From Symbiodinium natans (taxonomy: Eukaryota > Sar > Dinophyceae > Suessiales > Symbiodiniaceae), in assembly GCA_905221605.1 (NCBI GenBank), contig CAJNDS010002099.1, positions 60,001 to 124,000 of the forward strand: a DNA stretch of 64,000 nt, in the 5' to 3' direction. Below are positions 55,501 to 64,000 of the stretch, one piece after another. The notes beneath the pieces are model-generated. The model was not told where the DNA came from. It saw only the letters and a program-made list of their open reading frames with translations, and made no database searches. The position numbers and the translations under genes were made by a program. How positions within the stretch are numbered: position 1 is the first letter of the stretch; every line of letters begins with the position of its first letter.

Positions 55501-56000
55501 CAAACTCTAAGCCTGAATAAAACCCCAAAATCCCAAAAGGAAATACCCTCAAAAAGTAAACTGGCGAAGCGGAGGACCGCTAGTTAACCCCTGGCCAGCC
55601 CAGGAGTTAACTTCAGGGTTGCATCTTTGCAAAGACTTCTCACCGCAGCTAGTTCCCCGGAGCAATGCTGCGATCTACCGTTCGGTTGGTGAGGAAAATG
55701 CCTCGACCTGAGCCAACAGCAAGCACTGTTGCAAGGCTTCCGTCCCTTTGAAGGGCTTGCGCTTAGGTTTCTACCTTTCTACTCCAAGGCGATGGGAACA
55801 ATTGATTGGCCTGGATGGTTTGCATGCGCATGCCTCCTGCCAGGAACGCGGCCCGCCCAAGATCCGGCAGCAAGTGGTGGGAACGAGGGGGCGCAGGTTC
55901 TGATGTTATCCCTGTCATTCCTTCAATGCACCATTGCATGCCGTCAGAGTCGTTGAAAGTCTCAGAGGTTTTTCAAGTTGGTGGTCCTTGCCTTAGCCGC
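55501..56000. other. No recognised gene
   Basis: Apart from the short inverted repeat at 55583-55611, I see nothing here. Confidence 0.4.
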
Positions 56001-56009
56001 GCCCTGCTC

Positions 56010-56930
56010 ATTCTCCGAGCCCGCATGAAGCACATCCTTAAGGCATGCAACCAACGCGATCCGCAGAACGGCAAGCACATGGAGGTTGTGGTGAAGACTG
56101 CAAGCCTGTGCTAGAGAGAGCAAAACATCCGAGAATATCCGAGATGATTGATCGTGCAGGTTCTGGGCAGCTATGCTCCGAAGGTCATTGGCAACTGTGG
56201 CCATCATGGTTTCAGCAATGTGCCTTCACAGGTCAAATCCAACATCAAGGAGATTCGGTTTCGTTTCTCCAGAGTGAAGGCACAGTGGCACAGTACTGTG
56301 AAACAAGCACGCTGGGACGGTGAATCGGACTGTGCCTTGTGACTCTGACAGTTTTGGATCGGCGTTGGTGCGCAGTTCAATCCAGGAACAAGGCCCATTG
56401 TTAGTGACTGTAAGTGATCATCGCACCTAAGCGGATGCTGAACGATCTGAACGCGAGGCAATTGCTTGCCCTGGCTGGGCTAATCCCGACAGCGGAGCTC
56501 TCGGGATGGGGGCATTGGCACATTGGCAGTGTGCTCAAGAAAGCCAGACTTGGTGCCCCTTGTTCACATTCGCTTAGCCTCCGCCCCTCTTCGGACATCG
56601 GACAAAAGGCCATTACAAGGAGCTGCAGCAGGCCTGGCCTGATGTCGTGTGGATGTTGCCGGCTCTTCCGCAATCTGTCAGGTTCTTGACCTCAGACAAG
56701 AAGCTCACGAGGTGAGCTTTCGCTGCAAGTGTGCTACAGCCTGGCTACAGCACACATCTGCCGCTCGCAAGTTTACGATGCAGGCCGCTGTGCAGGAATA
56801 TCACAAGCACTCCGGTGTGAAGGGCATCCATGCCACAGCCTTACAGTTTTTGTCGCTGATTGCACTCCGCCTGGTATTTTTCGCTGTCAGAGTGCAGTGG
56901 CCGTAGCTCCAAAGAGTCGCGATGCATAAC
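56010..56930 (+). CDS. Candidate exons of an unrecognised plus-strand gene
   Basis: Coding-like stretches with splice-like borders include about 56158-56320 (after TGCAG: VLGSYAPKVIGNCGHHGFSN) and about 56577-56712, which ends in a canonical AG|GTGAGC donor (HYKELQQAWPDVVWMLPALP). A third lies at about 56780-56846 (AAVQEYHKHSGVKGIHATAL). I do not recognise the protein and the phases of the last junction do not fit simply. Confidence 0.3.
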
Positions 56931-57309
56931 CAATGCAGGTGCGCTGAGTTTGAGCACGCGCGTGCAGCCTGAAGATCTGCCTGACTCCAGCGTGCTGCAA
57001 ACAGTCTTCGGCCGACATGCCTTAGAATGTACCACAGACAACAGAGCAATGTAGGCTAGGCAATTCCCAATCTCCTAGATGCATCCTTTCTGCATGCCAT
57101 GCCCTACACCCTACGCCAATGCCTCACTTGGTGCACATGCCAGTAGGCACGGCCTGCACTACCGGAGTTCGCAAGCAAGTGCTTCAGTACGTTTACTCAA
57201 CACACAAAGACGATGCACATCGAATCATTGTGACCCTCCCAAGAATTCATAGCCCGCACGGTTGCTTTACATACCCCCTGTTTCTTCTGTGCTTCCCGAT
57301 CAGACCTTT

Positions 57310-57312
<3 letters not shown>

Positions 57313-57340
<28 letters not shown>

Positions 57341-57341
57341 C
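57313..57341. repeat. GT dinucleotide microsatellite
   Basis: Fourteen GT units. Confidence 0.95.
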
Positions 57342-57589
57342 TGACCCTTGTGAATTTGTCCGACGAGCCGTGGATGCAGCAGCTGTGATTTCAGTGCGGT
57401 CCTCTATTCTGTTTCTACATCTGCTGTTGAATTCATGTTCCGAAGTTCCAAGCCCGGCCCTCTGTCCTGTACGTCCCGTCCTAGGAGCACGCACGGCTTG
57501 CAGCCCCGTGGTTACGGAAACCCTTATTTAGAACACTGACGCGTCGAGCACCCGGGTGATTTGTCAAGTCGGAAAAAGGGCTTATGAGC

Positions 57590-57720
57590 AAAACCAGATG
57601 GACCTGAGTCGAGAACAGGGCAGACCCCTCAGTCGAAAACGTGATGGATCCCCCAACAGAAAACGCCCCCCAAAAGCGTGAGTCGAAAACACATGAACCC
57701 CTGCCGGAAAACCCGAAGCC
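57590..57720 (-). repeat. Degenerate GAGTCGAAAAC minisatellite
   Basis: Irregular units of about 24 bp built on (G/C)AGTCGAAAAC plus C-rich sequence. Their reverse complement (GTTTTCGACTC) resembles the GTTTTCTGACTC units at 61206-61350. Confidence 0.6.
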
Positions 57721-57734
57721 TACTCCTCTCCCAT

Positions 57735-57945
57735 GAGGTTCGAGGGTTTAGGAGCTTTTTGTGGTTTTTCTAGGGGGTTTAGGCTCCCATGCGGTTCGAG
57801 GGTTTAGGGGTTTTAGGGTTTAGGGTTTAGGGGTTTTCAGGGGTTTGGGTTTTTTCGGGTTTAGGCTGAGGGTTTGTTTAGAGTTTAGGTGTTTTTAGGG
57901 TTTAGGGGTTTTCGGCTTAGGGCTCGGGGGTTTTGGGCTTTAGGC
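57735..57945 (+). repeat. Degenerate telomere-like array
   Basis: TTTAGGG and T/G-expanded variants, G-rich on plus, immediately left of the inverted-repeat-bounded block. Confidence 0.9.
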
Positions 57946-58037
57946 GGAACCCGTGTTTTTTTTTTTGTTGTGGGTGCTTTTTTGCTGTGGGTGCTTTTTT
58001 CGGGGGCCGCCCCGGTGAGTGAGTGACCTGGCGCGTG

Positions 58038-58557
58038 TCGCCCCCGCACCCGCAGCAAAAAAAAAAGGGGCCCCCGCACCCGCAGCAAAAAAAAACCGCG
58101 CCCCCCCCCCCCCCCTCCCCCCTCCCCCCTCCCCCCTCTCCCCCCTCCCCCCTCCCCCCTCCCCCCTCCCCCCTCCCCCCCCTCCCCCCTCCCCCCCTCC
58201 CCCCCTCCCCCCTCCCCCCCCCCCCCCTCCCCCTCCCCCCTCCCCCCTCCCCCCTCCCCCCCTCCCCCCCTCCCCCCTCCCCTCCCCCCTCCCCCTACCC
58301 CCCCTCCCCCTCCCCCTCCCCCCCCCTCCCCCCTCCCCCCTCCCCCCTCCCCCCTCCCCCCTCCCCCCCCCCACCCCCCCCCCTCCCCCCCCCCCCTCCC
58401 CCCCCCTCCCCCCCCCCCCCCCTCGCCCCCCCCCCTCCCCCCCTCCTCCCCCCCCCCCCCTCCCCCCCCTCCCCCCCCCCTCCCCCCCCCCTCCCCCCCC
58501 CCCCCCCCTCCCCTCCCTCCCCCTCCCCCCCCCCCCCCCCCTCCCCTGCCCCCCCCG
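58038..58557 (+). repeat. C-rich tract (CCCCCCT)n with short preceding minisatellite
   Basis: From 58038 to 58098 there are two units of GCACCCGCAGC plus A-run. From about 58100 to 58557 the plus strand is almost only C with single T every 5-9 bases. The complementary strand is a 450-nt G-rich strand capable of many G-quadruplexes. All six frames stay open for long distances, so the long Pro/Gly frames here are artefacts. Confidence 0.95.
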
Positions 58558-58600
58558 CTTGAAAGGGGGGGGGGGGGGCTGCGCTTTTTAGCCGGGCAAA

Positions 58601-58712
58601 CTTGCTTCAATCACACGAAGCCATGATGATCAAAGCTTACGAATCCCTTCCAAACCCATAATGCGGGCATTGTGTTTTCAAATGCGGCGGTCTGCGCAGC
58701 CCCCAACCCCCT
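58601..58712 (-). repeat. Dispersed repeat family copy C (about 100 bp)
   Basis: On the minus strand it reads CATTTGAAAACACAATGC, then CCGCATTATGGGTTTGG, and ends TTGAAGCAAGTTTGCCCGG. It matches plus-strand copies near 60250, 60750 and 60860. Confidence 0.7.
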
Positions 58713-59558
58713 GAAGAAAGAGGGAATATATGCTTGCTTTCCTACGAAAATTCAGACCGTATGGTGGAAGTTGAATTTTCCGTTTAAAAAAGAGATTTAA
58801 ACGTCTTCTTAGTAAAGAATCGAGAAAATAGAGCTTGTGTTATGAGACATGAACAAAAACACTTGTTGTCTACGAGTCACAAATAGAGATAATGCATGAA
58901 TTAGCTTTTCATGTATTCCTCTCTCATGTCTTCCTCGTGAAATAAAGAGAAGAAGTCTGAAAATACTGACAAAATAAGAAACTATAGAACAATAGAGGTT
59001 TTCGCTATACAATATAGAGAAATTAGATGCTTCCTATGACAACATAGAGGAAAATAGAGGCTTTCGTACGAAAATATAGCGAAAATACAAAGTGTTTTCA
59101 TATTAAAATGTAGAGGTCTTGATATTCAAATATAGAGAATAGAGGTTTGCATGTTCAAATGTTAAGACAATGGAGGTTTGCCTATTCAGAGACAGAGAAA
59201 ATAATGGGCTTCCTATTAAAATTAGGACAAGAGGAACAAAAACACTTTTAATTGCAAGTCACATATTGAGATAACACAGAGAATAAGTCTCTCATGTCTT
59301 CCTCATTAAATATAGAGGAAAACTATGACGATATAGACAAAAATAGAGAGAAATAGAGGTTTTCGAATTGAAGTATGGAGAAATTAGAAGAACTAGAGGT
59401 TTTAATGCTAAATGTAGAGAAAATAGAGGTTTTCATATTCAAATATAGAGAAGAAAGAGGTTTTCCTATTCAAATATAGAGGAGAAAGAGGTTTTCCTAT
59501 TGAAAATTAGAGAAAATAAAGGTTTTCATAGTAAAATATAGAGAAAACAGCAAAAACG
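58713..59558. repeat. AT-rich satellite block
   Basis: Irregular tandem units around TATAGAGAAAATAGAGG plus TTTTC(C)TATTCAAA. A higher-order copy is visible: GAACAAAAACAC ... CTCTCATGTCTTCCTC at 58851-58936 and again at 59234-59304. Strongly AT-rich, with no real gene. Confidence 0.85.
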
Positions 59559-59754
59559 CTCCGCACCCGCAGCAAAAAAAAAAGGCGCCCCCACGGCACC
59601 CGCAACAAAAAAAAAACGCGCCCCCGCAGCCGCAGCAAAAAAAAAACGCGCCCCCCGCACCCGCAGCAAAAAAACGCGCCCCCGCCCCGCAGCAAAAAAA
59701 AAACGCGCCCCCGCACCCGCAGCAAAAAAGCACCCGCAACAAAAAAAAAAACAC
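59559..59754 (+). repeat. Minisatellite CGCGCCCCCGCACCCGCAGC plus A-run, about seven units
   Basis: Units of 25-32 bp, variable in the A-run (6-11) and in the C-run. The same unit occurs twice at 58038-58098 in the same orientation. Confidence 0.9.
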
Positions 59755-59761
59755 TCTTACC

Positions 59762-60165
59762 GGCTTTAGGCTTTAGGTGTAGGGTTTTTGGGTTTAGGGG
59801 CTTTTTGGGATTTAGGGTTTCGGGCTTGTTTGGTTTTGGGGTTTCGGATATTTTAGGGTTTAGGTTTTCGGGGTTGTAGGGTGTAGGGTTTTGTGTTTTT
59901 TTGGGGTTTGGGATTTCGGGTTTTTCGGGTTTAAGGTTTAGGGTTGTTTGGAGTTTATGGGTTTTAGGGTTTAAGTGTTTTTTCGGTTTAGGTCTCAGGA
60001 GTTTTTTAGGGTTTAGGGTTTAGGGGCTGTTTGGGGTTTATGGTTACGGTTTTTTTTGGGTTTAGGTTTAGGGTCTAGGATTTCGGGCAGTTTAAAGGTT
60101 TAGGGTTTAGGGGTTTCAGGGTTTAGGGCTTAGGGGTTTTAAGGGTTTTGGGCTTAGGGGTTGTG
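59762..60165 (+). repeat. Degenerate telomere-like array
   Basis: About 400 bp of TTTAGGG variants with T-run expansions, G-rich on plus. Confidence 0.9.
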
Positions 60166-60229
60166 AGTCATATAGGAACCTATCGATCGGGGTCTATCGC
60201 GGCTTGAAAAGCAGGGGGTTTGGGGAGGG

Positions 60230-60310
60230 GGGGGGGGGGGGGGGGCGCGGCCCTCCCATTTTCAAACACAGCACACGCATGATGGGTTCAAAAAAGAAGA
60301 AACTCGGGGA
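60230..60310 (+). repeat. Dispersed repeat family copy A, preceded by a G-run
   Basis: A G-run of about 20 (60226-60245) is followed by CATTTTCAAACACAGCAC then ACGCATGATGGGTTC and an A-rich tail. Confidence 0.7.
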
Positions 60311-60409
60311 GGTTGGGGAGGGGCATAGCGGCATGCGGATCAAACAAAATATGCTTAGGATCAAAAGCGACTTGTTTAGGATCAAGAAACATTTATACTG
60401 TTCTTCCGA

Positions 60410-60454
60410 CGGAGAGAGAAGGGATGGAGGGAGGGAGGGAGGAAGGAAGGAAGG
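60410..60454 (+). repeat. Short GGAGGGA/AGGA purine repeat
   Basis: About 45 bp of GGGA and GGAA units. Confidence 0.8.
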
Positions 60455-60464
60455 ATTTCTCGCT

Positions 60465-60760
60465 CTAGGGCTTAGGGGGCTTTTAGGGTTTAGGGGGCTT
60501 TCTTTTTAGGGTTGAGGTTTCAGGTTTGGTGTTATTGACGTTGCGGCTTCGGGGTTCTGAGGGTTCAGGGTTCAGGGGTTTCAGCCTTCGGGGTTTAGGG
60601 GTTTTGGGATTTAGGGTATTTTCTAGGGCTATTTGGGTTAGGGTTTAGGAGTTTTATGGGTTTAGGGCTTAGGGGTTTTTAGGGTTTCTGGTTTAGGTGT
60701 TTGTGATGTTTAGGGTTTGGGGATCTTTAGGGTGCAGGGTTTGGGGGCTTTAGGGTCTCG
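60465..60760 (+). repeat. Degenerate telomere-like array
   Basis: TTTAGGG variants, G-rich on plus, ending just before dispersed repeat copy D. Confidence 0.85.
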
Positions 60761-60810
60761 CATGATGGGTTTGACAAAGAAAACTTTTGAAGGAAGCTTG
60801 TGCAGCTTAA
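60753..60810 (+). repeat. Dispersed repeat family copy D (partial)
   Basis: Reads CTCGCATGATGGGTTTGACA and an A-rich middle, ending TTGAAGGAAGCTTGTGC. The first part of the family is replaced by telomere-like sequence. Confidence 0.6.
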
Positions 60811-60825
60811 AAACGCAGGGGCGTT

Positions 60826-60930
60826 GGAGGGGGCGCAGCTGTCCGCCCCCCCCACCCCATTTGCAAACACAATGCTCGCATGATCGGTTTTTCCAAAAAA
60901 ACTCAATGCTTGAAGCAAGCTTGTCCGGAA
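60826..60930 (+). repeat. Dispersed repeat family copy B
   Basis: Reads GCGCAGCTGTCCGCC, a C-run, CATTTGCAAACACAATGC, TCGCATGATCGGTTT, and ends CTTGAAGCAAGCTTGTCCGG. It is the most complete copy. Confidence 0.75.
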
Positions 60931-60935
60931 CCTCC

Positions 60936-61145
60936 ATAGGAACCTATCTGAAAACGATATATAGGGGTCTCGCCCCCGCTATGTACAGGACCCTATCCTA
61001 CCTATGGGAGGTGCCTGTGTGTAGGTACCTATCGACTTCCGTAGACCCTGTAGATAGGGCAGGGGTCCATCCCCCTGAGGATAGACGGCTATGGGTAGGG
61101 GTGTATACATGTTTTGATAGACCCCTACAAAGTAGGTACCTATCC
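60936..61145. repeat. Cluster of ATAGG(AA/TA)CCTATC short palindromic motifs
   Basis: ATAGGAACCTATC at 60936-60948 (also at 60172-60184). GTAGGTACCTATC, containing the perfect palindrome TAGGTACCTA, at 61021-61033 and 61132-61144. Further GATAG(G/A) fragments between. Confidence 0.7.
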
Positions 61146-61205
61146 TCAAGAGAACGACGGCTACTGAGCAAACACTACGTCTCGTTGTAGAGGTTAACCT
61201 TTGTG

Positions 61206-61350
61206 TGCTTGGGGCCGTTTGCTGACTCACTCTCTTGTTTTCTGACTCGCGTCTTCTCGGTTTTCTGACTCACGCCTTTCCGTTTTCTGAGTCGGTCTTC
61301 CTTGTTTTCTGACTCGGTCTTTGGCTTTTTCGACTCGTTTTTCCGACTCG
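61206..61350 (+). repeat. 22-bp minisatellite GTTTTCTGACTC(G/A)
   Basis: Five clear and two decayed units. It is the inverse-oriented relative of the GAGTCGAAAAC units at 57590-57720. Confidence 0.8.
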
Positions 61351-61404
61351 ACCCTCACCCTGAGGAACCCGTGGCTTCGTAGTTTGGAAACCACTAAGTG
61401 CGAA

Positions 61405-61460
61405 GCATATGCACGTGCGTATGTATGTATGTATGCATGTATGTATGTATGTACTTATGT
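61405..61460. repeat. ATGT tetranucleotide microsatellite
   Basis: About 50 bp of GTAT/ATGT units with two substitutions. Confidence 0.95.
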
Positions 61461-61969
61461 AGGTTGCCTCCATAGCCAACTAAGATGGTTTTCAAGCTCG
61501 ATGCGCAACATCGACGATACTGTAAGAGTGGGGCAGATCTTCTAATTGCTTCCATGCGGCGTGCTTCCAGCATGCTTCAGCCAGATTTCTTGATTGCTAC
61601 CTCAGCATAGGGCTCAAGCATCTCACGTGGTAGCCGCGTGTGCCGGTTGCCTAACTTTGGAGCTGGCTAAGTGACCTGGTCTCGATTTGGAGGTCCCAGT
61701 GTCAATGAATTTTGGGGCTTTTTCCTCTCGCAGTTTGTAGGGGCATCCCAAACTAGTCCTCAACTTCTGTGAAAGGGGGGGGTGGCTTTTTAGAACATTT
61801 CGAGGCAGGCAATGCTCGTATTGTGTGAGCTCCATTTCATTCCCACCTTCTAGCTGGATTGCCACGACACATCCTGGCAGTATCTGGCAGTGTTCGGTCT
61901 TTTCAGGGCACAAGGCCTCGGGAGGCCCTGCCAACAGCCCCGACCCGCACAGGCTGCTCCAGCTGCCCA

Positions 61970-62046
61970 AGTCGCTCATCCAATGACTCATCCAATGACT
62001 CACGCAATAACTCATGCAATGACTCATGCAATGACTCAACTGACTC
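61970..62046 (+). repeat. CAATGACTCAT(C/G) 12-13-bp tandem repeat
   Basis: Five to six units; some are interrupted. Confidence 0.85.
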
Positions 62047-62254
62047 CACAAAATCGCTGCAAGTAAGTTCAGCAGTTGCTGACTGCCCAGGCCAGCTAAT
62101 CCCGTGAGACATGGGAAGAATGCTGTGGCGCACCTGGGTGTTACTGGTGCAAATTGAAGATTTCCTGCCATGAACGTCGTGTCTACCTGAAGCTCAGGCT
62201 GAAAATCTACGCTCTTGTTGCTGGTTTGGTTGCCTACGGGCATGCGGTACCTTC

Positions 62255-62855
62255 CTGAGAAAATCATTGTACCGCTTTTGACACGGAGCCGCGCTTATGT
62301 TGCCTATGGTACATTGACATTGAGACACAGGCAGATGCCACTGCACCAGTCGAGATGCTGGACTGGGCAACAGGCCGTCATGATCAGAGGAATGCTCACT
62401 TCTCCGCCTCTCTGCGCGCGCTTCGCGAGGATGGGGGGACATGGATCCTTCAGAGGAGAGGCATGAGAAAGCGATGGTATGCTTCTTACCCAAGTCTAGG
62501 CGGCCAGAGCTGCACTGATCGCATTGTACGGTTCATCATGGATCCATCAGTCATGATCACCTTGTGCCACGACTTGGGGGGATGTCGTCAATGTCGCCAT
62601 TTTCGTCACACATCGTCTGCCCAAGGCTGAAGCTGCACAGCGGAGGGAGGAGCTAGCTCGCAAGGCTCTCCGTGACCTCAAGACATTGCTTCAGAGGGGT
62701 CCTGTCAGACTGGTATCAGGAGTTGGCCGAAGCTCGTGAAGATGAACGCATCGCAGCCCAGAAAGCTGAAGAAGCTGCCAAGGTTATGCTGGTATACAAC
62801 CGTGCGTCTAGAAGCTTGATAGTCTTGGAAGGGTCAAGGGGTTGCTTGTATTGAA
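62255..62855 (+). pseudogene. Unrecognised coding region with two apparent frameshifts at G-runs
   Basis: The first frame starts after a TGA (about 62252) and reads through EMLDWATGRHDQRNAHFSAS and ALREDGGTWILQRRGMRKRW to CHDLG near 62579. At a G6 run (62575-62580) sense continues in another frame (DVVNVAIFVTHRLPKAEAAQ then an Arg/Glu/Lys helix ending LKTLLQRG). At a G4 run (62696-62699) it shifts again to DWYQELAEAREDERIAAQKA. The helix would be continuous across the second shift, which suggests indels rather than introns. The protein, about 200 residues, matches no family I know. It could be a decayed gene or have sequencing errors at the G-runs. Confidence 0.4.
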
Positions 62856-62859
62856 TTTC

Positions 62860-64000
62860 CGTATCAGTGCAGGGCCTGCGCGGAAGCTGCGACCTCAGCG
62901 GAGAACAGGCCAAGCATGTGCTTCTTTCATCATGCTTACCTTTATCCAGTTCGTTCAAAGGCCCAGCACCTGCAACCATCAATCCTGTGCACAGCCATGT
63001 GCTCAGTTAGCCTCGGTGTGTCTTGCAGTTTCCACAGCTTTCCTGCCACAGCTTTCCTGCGGGTAATCCTGCAATTCACCCCCGACCAGGCCATTTGGAA
63101 CCCGTTCCCTCTACGCCCGCCGTCCATATTTCTTCGCGATGGGATCATCGTCTGAACCATTCCCAACCTCATGTTCCTGTGGCTGCTTTGCCAGGGCTGC
63201 CCTGGACTCCGCAAAGGAGGCTGAGATGAAGGAGCCATGGAAGCATGGACAAGAGCGTAGTGAGTAGTGGAGTGGGTTGAGCCATGTTGAGCCAGTGAGG
63301 CTGCCCCTGGAACAGGAGCGTGAGCACGCAGAGGCAGAAGAAAGAAACGCCCAAATTCATATGGCCAGGCCTCGGACCCAGGAGATCCCAGGATCAGACA
63401 CAGCAGATCACGAAATGGGCATGTGTTGCATGGACCATGGATGAACGACCAGTCAGGGCCACTGCGGCAGCGCAGGCAGCACAAAAGACCCAAGATCCTG
63501 ATGACAAGAAGCAGGCGTGAGAGCTGTCGCATGTAGGTTGACTGTCGGGCAGTGCTGCATGGGTGTCTGTACGTGCCCTTTGCCGTCCTTCGGCCAGAGT
63601 GTGAGGCGCAGAAGCGTGCTTCCGCTGAGCTCGCCCCCTGCTCAGTTTTCCCATTCTGCCAGCAGAGCACAGGACTGGTTCCCACCCTCCCACCCTTGCT
63701 GCTAAACTTCAGCTAAGCTGACCGCAAACGGTGTCCTCTTCTGATGAGGACTCCCTGGTGCCCCGCCCCGTACTACAAAATGCCCAGCGATTTTGCATGT
63801 CATGAAATGGACTTCGCTGGGGCGATTAATTCACTATGCAGAACGTGCTTGCTCGAGAGCCACTACATCTCAACCCAAGATCGTTCCCCGATGGTCCCCT
63901 TTTGCCATTCTCACCCCGAGGCTTTGGCCAAGCAAGCGGAGCACAACGCGACGGCCAGATGCCTCAGAGAGCTCAATGGAGTGTGAAGAGGTGTAACATT
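62860..64000. other. No recognised gene
   Basis: A charged helical stretch (EQEREHAEAEERNAQIHM, about 63310-63365) may be an exon. The remainder has only short frames. Confidence 0.3.

Larger units (their letters stand above)
57953..59754. repeat. 1.8-kb non-coding block with 42-bp terminal inverted repeats
   Basis: The left end (57953-57994) reads GTG, T11, GTTGTGGGTGC, T6, GCTGTGGGTGC. The right end (59713-59754) is its reverse complement with two mismatches. Inside, from left to right, are a short GCACCCGCAGC-A(n) array, a 450-bp C-rich tract, a dispersed-repeat copy, an AT-rich satellite, and a longer GCACCCGCAGC-A(n) array. Both sides are telomere-like arrays. It may be a repeat-built mobile unit, or the ends may only be inverted copies of the internal minisatellite. 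Confidence 0.6.

Noticed and set aside
57885-58610. Very long Gly- or Pro-rich frames on both strands
   Set aside because: They are produced by the (CCCCCCT)n tract, which has no stop codon in most frames; no start context or domain.
1-64000. Dinoflagellate spliced-leader relic or CRISPR-like spaced repeats
   Set aside because: I looked for TTTTGGCTCAAG-type leader remnants and for evenly spaced identical repeats and found neither; the palindromic and minisatellite arrays have no unique spacers.

Overview
The window looks like nuclear DNA of a dinoflagellate, most likely a Symbiodiniaceae-type genome. The basis is indirect: Arabidopsis-type (TTTAGGG) telomeric sequence in perfect and degenerate interstitial arrays, two Ty1/copia relics of the style common in dinoflagellates, a tyrosine-recombinase (YR) retroelement, an intronless pentatricopeptide (PPR) protein, and a DHHC acyltransferase split into small exons. 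There is no bacterial operon structure, and I recognised no rRNA, tRNA or CRISPR. Most of the 64 kb is transposon remains, satellite-like repeats and intron or intergenic sequence; I can name few genes.

Left (1-7861): the right end and most coding capacity of a large GC-rich YR retroelement. Gag-like and tyrosine-recombinase frames lie on the minus strand. Divergently on the plus strand lie a cytosine-methyltransferase-like frame and a reverse transcriptase/RNase H frame. Its right end has the split direct repeat layout (B1-A2-B2) of DIRS/Ngaro/PAT-type elements, with a palindrome at the B1/A2 junction. The left end is outside the window. It abuts a fragment of a related element (7862-8700), a 0.46-kb direct repeat pair (8960-9960), and a frameshifted copia relic (about 9961-13540) with integrase, partial RT and RNase H.

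Middle (13.5-37.5 kb): intron/intergenic DNA with one clear gene, a 521-residue PPR protein (23074-24639). Then come a copia deletion derivative with both LTRs (27.22-29.36 kb) whose gag and RNase H parts are joined across seven perfect telomeric repeats, a 0.79-kb near-perfect palindrome (30076-30868), and a duplicated segment of about 1.2-1.4 kb (35.0-37.5 kb) mixing degenerate telomeric sequence with an AT-rich core.

Right (37.5-64 kb): gene-like but mostly unrecognised plus-strand exon candidates, including a DHHC palmitoyltransferase (about 47.99-49.35 kb) that seems to use very short introns. A 4-kb repeat complex follows (57.5-61.4 kb). It holds telomere-like arrays, a 1.8-kb block with 42-bp inverted ends, a 450-bp C-rich tract, an AT-rich satellite, and a dispersed repeat of about 100 bp. 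The last 2.5 kb contains a frameshift-bearing coding region of unknown function. Functions are assigned by reading motifs by eye; no search was run.
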